Source of the DNA: Paenibacillus ihumii
GTDB lineage: Bacteria; Bacillota; Bacilli; Paenibacillales; Paenibacillaceae
DNA: 64,000 bases
Direction: 5' to 3'
Assembly: GCF_001403875.1 (NCBI RefSeq)
Contig: NZ_LN884298.1
Span: 372,001 to 436,000 of the forward strand
Shown: positions 44,939-53,562 of the stretch, in pieces
Layout of the letters: each line of letters begins with the position of its first letter
Numbering within the stretch: position 1 is the first letter of the stretch
Position numbers and translations under genes: made by a program
Notes under the pieces: model-generated
Databases searched by the model: none
What the model was told of the DNA's origin: nothing
The model's input: the letters and a program-made list of their open reading frames with translations, nothing else

Positions 44939-45157
44939 CAATTCCTATCGACTCCAATTCCCGTCAATTCCAACTCTTATAGACTTCAACCCCTACTAAT
45001 TCCAATTCCTATCAATTCCAACTCCTATTGACTCCAATCCTACCAATTTTAATTCCCATCGATTCCAACCCCTATTGACTCCAATCCTACCAATTCCAAT
45101 CCTATGGATTCTAATTCCTATCGACTCCAATTCTTATCGATTCTAATTCCTATCAAA
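44939..45157. repeat. 16-bp minisatellite, about 14 degenerate copies
   Basis: Consensus TTCCTATCGACTCCAA with 15- and 16-bp units; fills most of the 500-bp spacer between the GyrI-like gene and the AraC pseudogene. No coding potential beyond it. Confidence 0.85.
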
Positions 45158-45259
45158 CTAAGGTACGATAGCTGCAAGAGGCTGTTCGCAAAAAGCACGA
45201 AAAGACAGGAACGCCCTGCCCTAGGGTGATATGCTGATATTTACAAGGAGGTTATGTGT

Positions 45260-46128
45260 TTGGAAAGGTTACTGCGTATCAAGGATGCTTTGGAGCTGAT
45301 CGAGCAGCGGCTGGAGGGTCGGGTGGACATTGATGAGATTGCCAGGGCAGCCTGTGTATCTCCATTTCATTTTCAACGGGTGTTTCTCATCTTAACTGGC
45401 ATGACCGTAGCTGAATATATGCGTAAGCGCAAGCTGACCTTGGCTGCCCAGGAGCTGGCAACAACGTCTTCTAAGGTGATTGATGTAGCGCTGAAGTATG
45501 GCTATGATTCCCCTGAGTCTTTCACTAAAGCTTTTCGCAAAATACACGGCATCCCGCCTTCGGAAGCCCGCAGTCCAGGCGCCAGTTTGAAGGCCTTTCC
45601 GCGCATTTCCTTCCATTTATCGCTGAAGGGAGATCAAGATATGGATTACAAAATCATTGACAAAGAAGCTTTCAAGGTCATCGGCAAGGCCATCGAAGTA
45701 AAATGTCATGACAAGGGACAAATTTCGAGGTTCTGGCAGGAGTGCCACCAGAATGGCATGATTGAGAAGCTCGGCTCGTTTGGCAACGGCGGGAATCTCC
45801 TCGGAGCCTGCATGCATATGCAGCCGGAAAGCGGGGATTTCACTTATATGATTGCTGCACCCACCGATCTGGAAGCTCTGTAGAGGGATTCTCGCTAACA
45901 ACGATTCCTCGTTCTACCTGGGCGATCTTCAATGCAGTCGGTCCAGTGCCTCACGCCATTCAGCAGGTGTTTGAGCGGATATTTCAGGAATGGTTCCCGG
46001 CTACCGGCTATGAGGTTGCGAATGCGCCGGAGCTGGAGGTCTATTCGCCGGGAGATACCTCAGCCGAGGATTATCTTTGCGAAATCTGGATCCCTATTAT
46101 AAAAAGCGACGACCGGCAAACTAGCTAA
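45260..46128 (+). pseudogene. AraC family regulator with GyrI-like domain, frameshifted
   Basis: TTG 45260 has AAGGAGG 8 nt upstream (ATG 45254 is too close). An AraC helix-turn-helix pair (residues about 8-105: DEIARAACVSPFHFQRVF, VALKYGYDSPESFTKAFRK) is followed by a GyrI-like domain that stops early at TAG 45881-45883. Shifting by one base there, the frame continues as EGFSLTTIPRSTWAIF and PATGYEVANAPELEVYSPGD to 46128, which completes the domain. One missing base near 45880 explains it. Either a true recent inactivation or an assembly error. Confidence 0.85.
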
Positions 46129-46264
46129 CAAACTTGCCAAGAGACGGACATAGCGAAATTACTCCAGCTAATAACAAACCATGGATGATCTGGCCTCGCT
46201 CAATAACCGCATATCCGAGACGCATATCCGAGATATGAAGATATAAGATGTGAAGAACGGCGTA

Positions 46265-46296
46265 AAGCCGACTGCCTGGGGCAGTCGGCTTTTTCT
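46265..46296 (+). terminator. Intrinsic terminator
   Basis: AAGCCGACTGCC-TGGG-GCAGTCGGCTT followed by TTT; closes the AraC pseudogene and separates it from the convergent AAC(3)-like gene. Confidence 0.92.
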
Positions 46297-46317
46297 CTCA
46301 TCAAGGCTTCCTCTCTG

Positions 46318-47079
46318 CTACTCGGCCAATGGCTCGTTATCCGAAAACAGATCCGGGTTCTTGCGCAGCATATCCGTCAGGATATCCGTCGTCTTCACCG
46401 TATCGCATACCAGCACCTCGGCATCGCCCAGACGCGCACGGTAGAGCGCTCCCTGTTCTTCCAGGACGCCCTCTACCTTCCAAAAATGCTCCGACCAAGG
46501 CAGACCGCAATGGCGGCGCGACGGAACCAGAATCTCCCGGCCGTCAGGGAGCACCGTGTACAGCTGCTCATGACTATCCGTCAGTCTTCCGGGAATATCG
46601 ACCCATTCTTCAATCCCATGGATAAACGTGTTTCTGCGCAGATCCACTCCTACAAGCAGTATCGTGGCCTTGCGGTCCAGCAGGCGGCCCCAAGCCGATT
46701 CCCTGTGGCAAGGCGTATCCCAGCGCTCGTCGCCCGCGGTAAACTCAGCCGCATCCTTGCCCAGCGCCGCTACGGAATGCGTAGGATGAAGAGAGCGGAT
46801 TACACCCGGACGCTTGCGGAACAATTCAGGGAGTATGCCGACGCAGACCTCGGAGGTCTCTACATAAAACTTCGGATTATCCGCATTAATATAAGACCAG
46901 GTATGGGTAGGCAAAACTAATAGTCCATCCTTCATATATTCCAAAAGGGCATCCAGAACCGTGTCTGCTCCTCCCTCTACCTCGCCGATGCTTTTCATGG
47001 ATGAGTGCATCAGCACGGTTCCATGCCGGTTAATGCCAGCACTTTCAAGCTGATCCATCAAACTTTGCTTCGTATGCAT
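46318..47079 (-). CDS. AAC(3) family N-acetyltransferase
   Basis: 253 aa from ATG 47079 with GGAGG 5-6 nt upstream. Antibiotic_NAT fold: VLMHSSMKSIG, GGADTVLDALL, LPTHTW, HPTHSVAALGKDA (catalytic His region) and LLVGVDLRRNTFIH. Members acetylate the 3-amino group of aminoglycosides, but many chromosomal homologues such as YokD-type proteins have other or unknown acceptors. A second member of the same family lies 1.5 kb away on the opposite strand. Confidence 0.9.
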   Translation of the reverse strand: MHTKQSLMDQLESAGINRHGTVLMHSSMKSIGEVEGGADTVLDALLEYMKDGLLVLPTHTWSYINADNPKFYVETSEVCVGILPELFRKRPGVIRSLHPTHSVAALGKDAAEFTAGDERWDTPCHRESAWGRLLDRKATILLVGVDLRRNTFIHGIEEWVDIPGRLTDSHEQLYTVLPDGREILVPSRRHCGLPWSEHFWKVEGVLEEQGALYRARLGDAEVLVCDTVKTTDILTDMLRKNPDLFSDNEPLAE

Positions 47080-47216
47080 GATAACCTCCAACTGTTGGTA
47101 ATGGAATGATTCATCCCCATTATACCTGTCCTGCCTGGAACAACAACCCTAGACTGACGACGAATGAGAAAGAGCCGCATCTTCTGCGGAGAAGTTAACT
47201 ACGATCGAGGAGTTAA

Positions 47217-48257
47217 CTACAATCCACGCGTGTACCATTCCGAAGCCGCCTGAATGATGTCATCCATTCGGGAACTGCAGGCATGCCGTTCATCCGGATA
47301 TTCGATCAGCTGCTTCTCGGCAGATATTCTGCGGTAGAACGAGCGGATCTCCTCCTCCTTCACCCAGTCATCCATCTGGCCATGTATAAGAAGAAGCGGT
47401 CCCGACTGACCGATATTCTCCTCTTTCAATTCAAGAGGGCTCTCCTCTCCCTTAATCACGTAGGCCAAACGTTCCTTAAAATAATCCGGCAGCCTCCCCT
47501 GGCTCTCCAAAACAGGGCTGACCGCCGCAACCCTGCCGATGCTGGAATGGCGGCTTCCTTCAATGGCCCAGGAACCGCCAAAGCTGGTTCCGAATAGGTG
47601 CAGCGGCAGCCCCGGAAATTGCTGTGCCGCAAGCTCGATAAGCTTGTGTATAAACAGCTCCCAGCCTCGCCGAGTTGCCAGGCTACGGTTCAAGACATAC
47701 GTCTCGCCCTGCCCCGGTCCATCAAAGCTGATGGTAATGAAGCCTTCTCTAGCGAAGCCAATCTCATATTTAATCAGCTCCTCCTTCGACGAATCAATCG
47801 GATATATGATGATTACGCAGCCGCGGGGATGCTTTGGAGTTCGTATTCTTCCGCTGCACTTATTCCCTTCAACCAGAATCTCCGCCTCGACAATCTCGTC
47901 CTCGGCCAGCCCATCCGCCTGCCGGTGCATGTCTATGCAGCGTTCGTACCACAATTGCTTGTCTCGTCCGGTATGAGGATACATCCACTGGATAAGATTG
48001 TAATTCACAGCTGCGCTTCGGTAGAAATACTCGGCTTCACTGATCAATTGCTGATGAAGCAGCTTGGACGCCAGCTGCTCATACACGGCAGCATGACCTT
48101 GCAGCACTTCCGTCCAGCTCTCGATTCCGGTCACCCGCTGGCGCAGCTCGTATACCACCGGCTTCGGCAAACCGATTCCGAGCCACCGGTCCCAGAATGC
48201 GTCAGACACGAAGCTTATCGATATCGTTTTCTCTATCGTATATTTGGCACTATCCAC
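47217..48257 (-). CDS. Alpha/beta hydrolase (FrsA-like esterase)
   Basis: 346 aa. A helical N-terminal cap (about 1-135) precedes an alpha/beta hydrolase core: FDGPGQGET (oxyanion region), nucleophile GTSFGGS (about 219-225), acid in GQMDDWV and His in DERHACSS. Cytoplasmic, no signal peptide. Family members hydrolyse esters or amides; substrate unknown. Sits between two AAC(3)-like genes. Confidence 0.85.
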   Translation of the reverse strand: MDSAKYTIEKTISISFVSDAFWDRWLGIGLPKPVVYELRQRVTGIESWTEVLQGHAAVYEQLASKLLHQQLISEAEYFYRSAAVNYNLIQWMYPHTGRDKQLWYERCIDMHRQADGLAEDEIVEAEILVEGNKCSGRIRTPKHPRGCVIIIYPIDSSKEELIKYEIGFAREGFITISFDGPGQGETYVLNRSLATRRGWELFIHKLIELAAQQFPGLPLHLFGTSFGGSWAIEGSRHSSIGRVAAVSPVLESQGRLPDYFKERLAYVIKGEESPLELKEENIGQSGPLLLIHGQMDDWVKEEEIRSFYRRISAEKQLIEYPDERHACSSRMDDIIQAASEWYTRGL

Positions 48258-48386
48258 GCTAACGCCCCCCTTTTACTATATATACGTAAACCGCTCGAAT
48301 TTTAAGGGCATAAGACAACCCGGTGATTCTATTATTGGTAAATAGCTCGTCTATCTCAATTTTATAAACGGGGTGCATCTGGAATA

Positions 48387-48416
48387 ATATTGAAACTATT
48401 TGCCTTTTCAAATATA
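48387..48416 (+). promoter_or_regulatory. Sigma-A promoter for the leader and second AAC(3)-like gene
   Basis: TTGAAA, 17-nt spacer, TATAAT, close to consensus. Transcription should start near 48423, about 25 nt before the leader ORF. Confidence 0.8.
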
Positions 48417-48446
48417 ATATACAAGAAGCACAGCAAAATAAGGGCA

Positions 48447-48512
48447 ATGCTTTTCTGGAAGCACCAGAGACAACCCCTCGGCGTTAGGAGGGATTGTCTC
48501 TTTTTTTTGTAA
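48447..48512 (+). CDS. Leader ORF of an attenuator (21 codons)
   Basis: ATG preceded by AAGGG, 21 codons, stop at 48510-48512. The peptide begins MLFWKHQRQPLG and ends in hydrophobic Phe/Leu. The ORF runs through the whole terminator stem and its T-run, so a stalled ribosome would melt the stem. This layout is typical of antibiotic-responsive attenuators in Gram-positives. No experimental support. Confidence 0.55.
   Translation: MLFWKHQRQPLGVRRDCLFFL
48467..48508 (+). terminator. Leader terminator (attenuator)
   Basis: GAGACAA.CC.CTC pairs with GAGGG.TTGTCTC (48467-48500), followed by eight T. It stands between a strong promoter and the AAC(3)-like gene, so it must be read through for expression. 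Confidence 0.88.
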
Positions 48513-48539
48513 ATTCGAAGAAATAAGGAGTGATCAGCA

Positions 48540-49367
48540 GTGGCTAATTTTCACGATGCCCAAAAGCCTGTTTTGACCAAAGACGTACTCAAAGAGCAGT
48601 TCCGCCGATGTGGCGTATCAGAAGGGCAAGCGATCATCGTTCATACCTCGCTAAGCAAGCTCGGATTCGTAGTTGGCGGAGCCGAGACCTTAATCCGGGC
48701 TCTGCTTGAAATTGTCGGCGATGAGGGGACGCTGATGATGCCAGCCCAAACCTGGAAGAATCTTGATCCCGCCACAGGCGTTCATTGGGAGGTGTCTCCC
48801 GAGCACTGGCCTGTCATCCGCGAGCATTGGCCCGCCTATAATAAAGACATTACTCCAGCCATCGGAATGGGCATTGTTGCGGAAATGTTAAGGAAATGGC
48901 CTGGGGCCTCCAGATCTGATCATCCTGCAAGATCCATGGCTGCCGTAGGCAAGCATGCAGAGTATCTTACGAAGGAGCATGATCTAAGCCAAATTTTTGG
49001 CAAAGGTTCGCCGCTCCATAAGCTATACGAGCTTGACGGCCACATCCTGCTCATCGGAGTCGGCCACAACAAGAACACCTCACTGCACTTAGCAGAGACC
49101 AAGGCGGATTTCCCCACGAAGCGATTTATGGAGGAGAGCAGTGCGATTCTGCTAGACGGAGAGAGAAAATGGGTGACCTACCGCACTCAAGCTGTGGATG
49201 ACGGAGATTTCACCATTCTGGGTGAAGAATTCGACAGAGCTCACCAGGTAGCGATCCACAAGGTCGGTGAGGCTGAGGTTCGTTTTCTGAGACAGAGACA
49301 ACTCGTAGACTGGGCCGTTCAATGGATGGAAGAGCATCGAAAAGGGGAGAATCACACAAACTTATAA
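48540..49367 (+). CDS. AAC(3) family N-acetyltransferase behind an attenuator
   Basis: 275 aa. GTG start with AAGGAG 9 nt upstream. Same family as the gene at 46318: VHTSLSKLGFVVGGAETL, MMPAQTWKN, RSDHPARSMAAVGKHA (catalytic His) and LLIGVGHNKNTSLH. Closer to YokD/AAC(3)-VI-like length. The leader terminator and leader ORF upstream suggest induction, perhaps by a ribosome-targeting compound. Whether the enzyme acetylates aminoglycosides is not shown by sequence. Confidence 0.9.
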   Translation: MANFHDAQKPVLTKDVLKEQFRRCGVSEGQAIIVHTSLSKLGFVVGGAETLIRALLEIVGDEGTLMMPAQTWKNLDPATGVHWEVSPEHWPVIREHWPAYNKDITPAIGMGIVAEMLRKWPGASRSDHPARSMAAVGKHAEYLTKEHDLSQIFGKGSPLHKLYELDGHILLIGVGHNKNTSLHLAETKADFPTKRFMEESSAILLDGERKWVTYRTQAVDDGDFTILGEEFDRAHQVAIHKVGEAEVRFLRQRQLVDWAVQWMEEHRKGENHTNL

Positions 49368-49482
49368 ATAATGACTTCAAGATAATTACTGCTGCCATTA
49401 TGATTATCGATAGACACAAAATAGGGAGGCAGCCTTTCCTTTAATACCTTTACCGAAGCTTAGCCTCGTCCAATAAACGGAG

Positions 49483-49526
49483 AAAAAATCGCCCTCCCTT
49501 CTGCAAACCGCAGGAATGGGGGGCGA
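49483..49526 (-). terminator. Intrinsic terminator after the 146-aa membrane protein
   Basis: TCGCCC.CC and CTTCTGC pair with GCAGGAA and GG.GGGCGA (49489-49526); the minus strand continues with six T. It can also act on the convergent AAC(3)-like transcript. Confidence 0.85.
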
Positions 49527-49569
49527 CTCAGCCAGGTCACTGTGGCCGACCGCGCATTTGCGCAAATAA

Positions 49570-50010
49570 CTACCATAGCTGCGGCTTGGCAACCATAAGC
49601 CACAACATAACGAGCAGGAGCAGCAAATAAATCCATACCGAACGAATCAGCTTCCTGATCAGAGCCTCCTCATTGACATCAGGCTCTCCGAATTTACGCA
49701 GCTTTGGCGTAAAAGCACAGGCCATAAAATAGAGCGAACAAGCCAAAATAATATACGTCGCTACAAGCCAGGGCTCCAACCAGGACCAGGATGCCGCCAG
49801 GATCAGGAGTATTCCCGAGACAACAAGCACATGTCCCATGTGCTTGACCAGCCGGATCGCCGACTTAAACGTATTCAAATAGGCCTGACGTGCCTCGGGC
49901 CCTGCCGACCGAAGCCTCGGAACCAAAGAAATCAGCACAAAAAAGGGGCCAATCGTCGTAATCGCGCTAAGGATATGGATATACAAGAGGATGATACGCA
50001 GCTTATCCAC
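49570..50010 (-). CDS. Small membrane protein (DUF2269-like)
   Basis: 146 aa with four hydrophobic segments (about 7-28, 58-78, 82-102 and 125-142). The start LRIILLYIHILSAITTIGPF resembles DUF2269-type predicted integral membrane proteins. Follows the ASCH gene by 6 nt in the same direction, so the two are co-transcribed. Function unknown. Confidence 0.75.
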   Translation of the reverse strand: MDKLRIILLYIHILSAITTIGPFFVLISLVPRLRSAGPEARQAYLNTFKSAIRLVKHMGHVLVVSGILLILAASWSWLEPWLVATYIILACSLYFMACAFTPKLRKFGEPDVNEEALIRKLIRSVWIYLLLLLVMLWLMVAKPQLW

Positions 50011-50016
50011 ATCCGC

Positions 50017-50367
50017 CTATTTCTGCACAGGGTTGAACTCGTGAACCCAAACTCGCATGGTCGGTACCCAGCGCATGCCGGGATGAATAGACAGGATCGA
50101 CTGCTTGTATTCCTCCAGATTGGCATAGCCTTCCTGCATAGCCTGCTCTTCCGTCAGATCGCCGAGAGCCTGGGAATATACCCGCTCTACTACGAAATCC
50201 CGCCCCTTCAGCGTCATCACTTCACCCACATCGGCGTAACGACCGTTGCGGCGGGTAGCCGTCTTCTGGCCTGCCAACACCTTCTCCACGTCAGCAGGCA
50301 TAGTCACTAATCGCTCAATCGAACAGGTCTTTGGCGGCAATGCCTCGTGTTCTGTATGATTCTGCAT
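50017..50367 (-). CDS. ASCH domain protein
   Basis: 116 aa with the RNA-binding-like ASCH fold: VEKVLAGQKTATRR (substrate-loop motif), GEVMTLKGRDFVVERV and EGYANLEEYKQSI. ASCH domains bind RNA or act as small amidohydrolases; the actual role is not known here. First gene of a two-gene operon. Confidence 0.85.
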   Translation of the reverse strand: MQNHTEHEALPPKTCSIERLVTMPADVEKVLAGQKTATRRNGRYADVGEVMTLKGRDFVVERVYSQALGDLTEEQAMQEGYANLEEYKQSILSIHPGMRWVPTMRVWVHEFNPVQK

Positions 50368-50453
50368 GTTGTTTTACCCTCCTCGTCCATTCTTTCATTT
50401 TACTTTATCACAATTGTGATCCGTGTCCATAACCCTCGGTGCATGTCGCGACT

Positions 50454-52418
50454 CTAACGATCTGCTCTTATCGGCTGCATATAATCCTCCAGCTTGGAGC
50501 TTTTAACGTAAATATCCGGGCGGATGTGGGAGTGCATAATATTGTTCTGCCTCACGTTCCAATAGTGATTTACCGCGATGACCATAATTTTATTCGCTTT
50601 ATCCTCGAAAACGCGTTGGCCGACTCCTTTGCCGTATGTATCCTGTCCTATGATCATCACATTAGGCAAATAGGTGCTCAAGCCCAATGTTAGCAGCTCG
50701 GAGGCGCTCGCCGTATTCCCATCGACCAGGACATATATATGACGGAAGGCAATATAATCCGCATCCGAGTAGTAATTGTCCGCATAACCATCCCGCTCAA
50801 TCAGCATGCTTGTCACGCATTCCGGCAGGAGCGCATCCAGAATATGATTCGCGCTGTCCATATCCCCGCCTGTGTTCCCGCGAAGGTCAATGACAAGCTT
50901 CTTCGTTTCGGGGCTGGAAATTTGATCGAGATATTCGATAAACCTGTCATCGGTACTTGGATTAAATTCATAAATGCGGAAGTAAGCGATCGTTCCCTGG
51001 TCTTCATAAAGCACATCCTGATCCGGTCTCCCGGTGAATTGATCGTATTCCTGCCCATATATGACCGAGGTGAAGACGTCCCCTTGCTGGATCGCACGAT
51101 CGATGACCGCAGCGATTTCCGCCGTCGTCAGCTCCTTCTGATCCAGCTTGGACAAAATCGTATCTACATCAGGAATACTGCCTATATACAAATAATTATC
51201 TTGGAAAAAATGCTTAATTCGCTCGCCAAGCGGCTTCCTGCTGTCCTGTATTGCATTTTGAATATATAGGGCCATCGAATTGCCGGAGTATAACTCCAAG
51301 CTCTTCTCGCAGAATTCCTCCGCCCGATCGTACTCCTCCAGCATGTAATAGGAATACGCAATCGTGGCGTAAGCCTCGTCATCTTGCGGATCCAGATCAA
51401 TCACTCTCTCCATTGCTTTAATGGCTTCCGTATATTGGTTTAAATCAAAATGACATTGCCCTGTAAACCATGGAATAAGGGAAGAGGAGAATTCTTGCTT
51501 CCCCGCTTCCTCGCCAAAGGCGATGCACTGATAATTCCTGCGCCCATTGTACAGCGCCCTCAGCCTGTTGATGCTGCCCTCTTCATGCCGAGGCTGGAGC
51601 TGAAGCGCATAATCATAATACCTGGCTGCTTGAACATACATGGATCGTTCCATATGAACGTCTCCCATAGCTATATGTATATCTGCATTGGACTGATCCT
51701 TTTGAACGGCGGCGTTATAGCTGCTCTTTACCCGTTCAAAATCTCCCAGCGCGTTATATGTCTCCATCATCTGCACGTAAACTTCCATATTGTCGGGAAA
51801 CTTTTCAATCATGCTCTTATAATGAGTTTCTATTAGATCTATGTTGCCTGTATCTTCAATTACAGCGGCTTTAATACGGTATGTCTCATAGTTATCCGGT
51901 TCCTGACGGATGAGATCATCGGCCAGCCTGCTCGCATCCTCATACCGACCGAGTTGGAGCAAGGTGTATATTTTCGCTTCAAACCCGTCCATATCCGATT
52001 CATCCATACCCAAATAAATATCGAATTGCTCCAGCGCTTCTTCATATCGCTCCAAATCAAAAAGCGCTCTGCCTTTACCATAATAAGCATACTTCTCGTC
52101 GCCTATTGCTAAAGCCTGATCATAGCTCTCCAGGGCGGCTTCATATTCATACAAGCCATACAGGGCATTTCCTTTATTCACATACTCCCCATCCTGGTTG
52201 GGCACAATGAGGAGCGACTTCTCGATGTATTCCAAGCCTCTCTCATAATCCTCCAATTCGTTATACGCCCAGCCTAGGTTGTTGAATGGAGCCCCCATAT
52301 GCCGATCCAATTTCATTTCGCTTTCCAAATCAACGAGGGCCGGCTCCATTTTATAAGCATATTCAATCGCTTTCTCCAAATATTTTATCGCCTCTTCATA
52401 TTCCCCCTCCTCCACCAA
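50454..52418 (-). CDS. TPR repeat protein with C-terminal S41 peptidase domain
   Basis: About 654 aa. At least eight tetratricopeptide repeats (about 1-380) are followed by an S41/CTP-type protease domain with LVIDLRGNTGGDMDSA, the Ser in GNTASASELL and the Lys in DTYGKGVGQ. No signal peptide or lipobox is visible. The 5' end is doubtful: the frame opens only at TTG 52418 or GTG 52415 without a clear ribosome site. A TAG stop lies about 50 nt upstream in frame, and the sequence in between (NCFEEWGNSNNATGYR) still looks protein-like. A truncated or frameshifted N-terminus is possible. Confidence 0.75.
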   Translation of the reverse strand: MVEEGEYEEAIKYLEKAIEYAYKMEPALVDLESEMKLDRHMGAPFNNLGWAYNELEDYERGLEYIEKSLLIVPNQDGEYVNKGNALYGLYEYEAALESYDQALAIGDEKYAYYGKGRALFDLERYEEALEQFDIYLGMDESDMDGFEAKIYTLLQLGRYEDASRLADDLIRQEPDNYETYRIKAAVIEDTGNIDLIETHYKSMIEKFPDNMEVYVQMMETYNALGDFERVKSSYNAAVQKDQSNADIHIAMGDVHMERSMYVQAARYYDYALQLQPRHEEGSINRLRALYNGRRNYQCIAFGEEAGKQEFSSSLIPWFTGQCHFDLNQYTEAIKAMERVIDLDPQDDEAYATIAYSYYMLEEYDRAEEFCEKSLELYSGNSMALYIQNAIQDSRKPLGERIKHFFQDNYLYIGSIPDVDTILSKLDQKELTTAEIAAVIDRAIQQGDVFTSVIYGQEYDQFTGRPDQDVLYEDQGTIAYFRIYEFNPSTDDRFIEYLDQISSPETKKLVIDLRGNTGGDMDSANHILDALLPECVTSMLIERDGYADNYYSDADYIAFRHIYVLVDGNTASASELLTLGLSTYLPNVMIIGQDTYGKGVGQRVFEDKANKIMVIAVNHYWNVRQNNIMHSHIRPDIYVKSSKLEDYMQPIRADR

Positions 52419-52641
52419 GCGATACCCTGTTGCATTATTGCTGTTCCCCCACTCTTCGAAGCAATTTAGACTCTATCGTTAAATTATCTATATCTTATCA
52501 TGGAGTGCTTAGGGTAGAAATGACTTTGAAGTGAAATGCTGGTAGCACCAATGTTTGCTGGCTTGTATTTGCCCTCCGCATTATTATCCTTATAATGGAA
52601 GAAGAGGAAACTAACTGACTAATAGATTAGGCGGGGAAAAA

Positions 52642-53337
52642 ATGACTGAGATTTACGGTGTCCGGCTAGAACCGAACATAACCTCGCTCCCAATTTGGGG
52701 CCTGATCGATGTGCTTCCTATCGATAGGCAGGAGCGAATCCATAGATTTATGCACAAAGAAGACGCGCTAAGAACATTAACGGCTGATATTCTATCCAGG
52801 CTCCTCATTTGCAGCAGACTGAACATGAAGAACAGGGATATACGATTGATTCAAAATGCTTACGGCAAGCCGCTGTTGGAAGGGGATTCCAGTCTGCACT
52901 TTAACAACTCCCATTCCGGGAAATGGGTAGTTTGCGCCATAGACGATTCCCCTGTCGGGATTGATGTGGAAAAGTTCGCAGATATTGATTTCAGCATCGC
53001 CAATCGTTTTTTCTCAAAGCAGGAGTGCTTTGATCTTTATATGCGTCAGGGGGGTGCCAGATTAAGCTATTTTTTCGATTTATGGACCCTTAAAGAGAGT
53101 TATATTAAAGCGGCGGGTATGGGGCTCTCCTTGCCGCTGGACTCCTTCTCCATCCGTGTTGGACAGGAGCGGATCGAGTTAGACACCCAAAATGATTTCA
53201 AGCCTTGTTCGTTCAAGCAGTATGATATCGATCCCGCGTACAAACTGTCTGTTTGTGCGCTGCATGACCGATTTCCTGATCATATCCGCATGCTGAGCAT
53301 GGACGAGCTGCATGAGCGGTTCTTGGTTTACATATGA
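52642..53337 (+). CDS. 4'-phosphopantetheinyl transferase (Sfp type)
   Basis: 231 aa, the usual size. Marks: NNSHSGKWVVCAI, magnesium-binding VGIDVEKFADIDF (D and E), and WTLKESYIKAAGMGL with the catalytic Glu and Lys. It attaches 4'-phosphopantetheine from CoA to carrier proteins of peptide or polyketide synthetases, or of fatty acid synthesis. No synthetase cluster is in the window, so it probably serves the whole cell. Confidence 0.92.
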   Translation: MTEIYGVRLEPNITSLPIWGLIDVLPIDRQERIHRFMHKEDALRTLTADILSRLLICSRLNMKNRDIRLIQNAYGKPLLEGDSSLHFNNSHSGKWVVCAIDDSPVGIDVEKFADIDFSIANRFFSKQECFDLYMRQGGARLSYFFDLWTLKESYIKAAGMGLSLPLDSFSIRVGQERIELDTQNDFKPCSFKQYDIDPAYKLSVCALHDRFPDHIRMLSMDELHERFLVYI

Positions 53338-53562
53338 ACGAATTCTGAAAGAGCCCGCAACCGTGAACAATATGCCTGGCCGATCAGGCTGAATATAGAA
53401 GCAGCCAGGTAAACAAATAGCCCCCTGGTAGAAAGAACGTTGACATCACGCAAAACAAAAGCCACAACAGCAATATGCCCAGCCAGAGTATGCGCGAATG
53501 CAACGCGAAAGCCAGCGAACCAACAGCAGGTTCAACACAAACGTAAGAATCAGCAGACCGCT

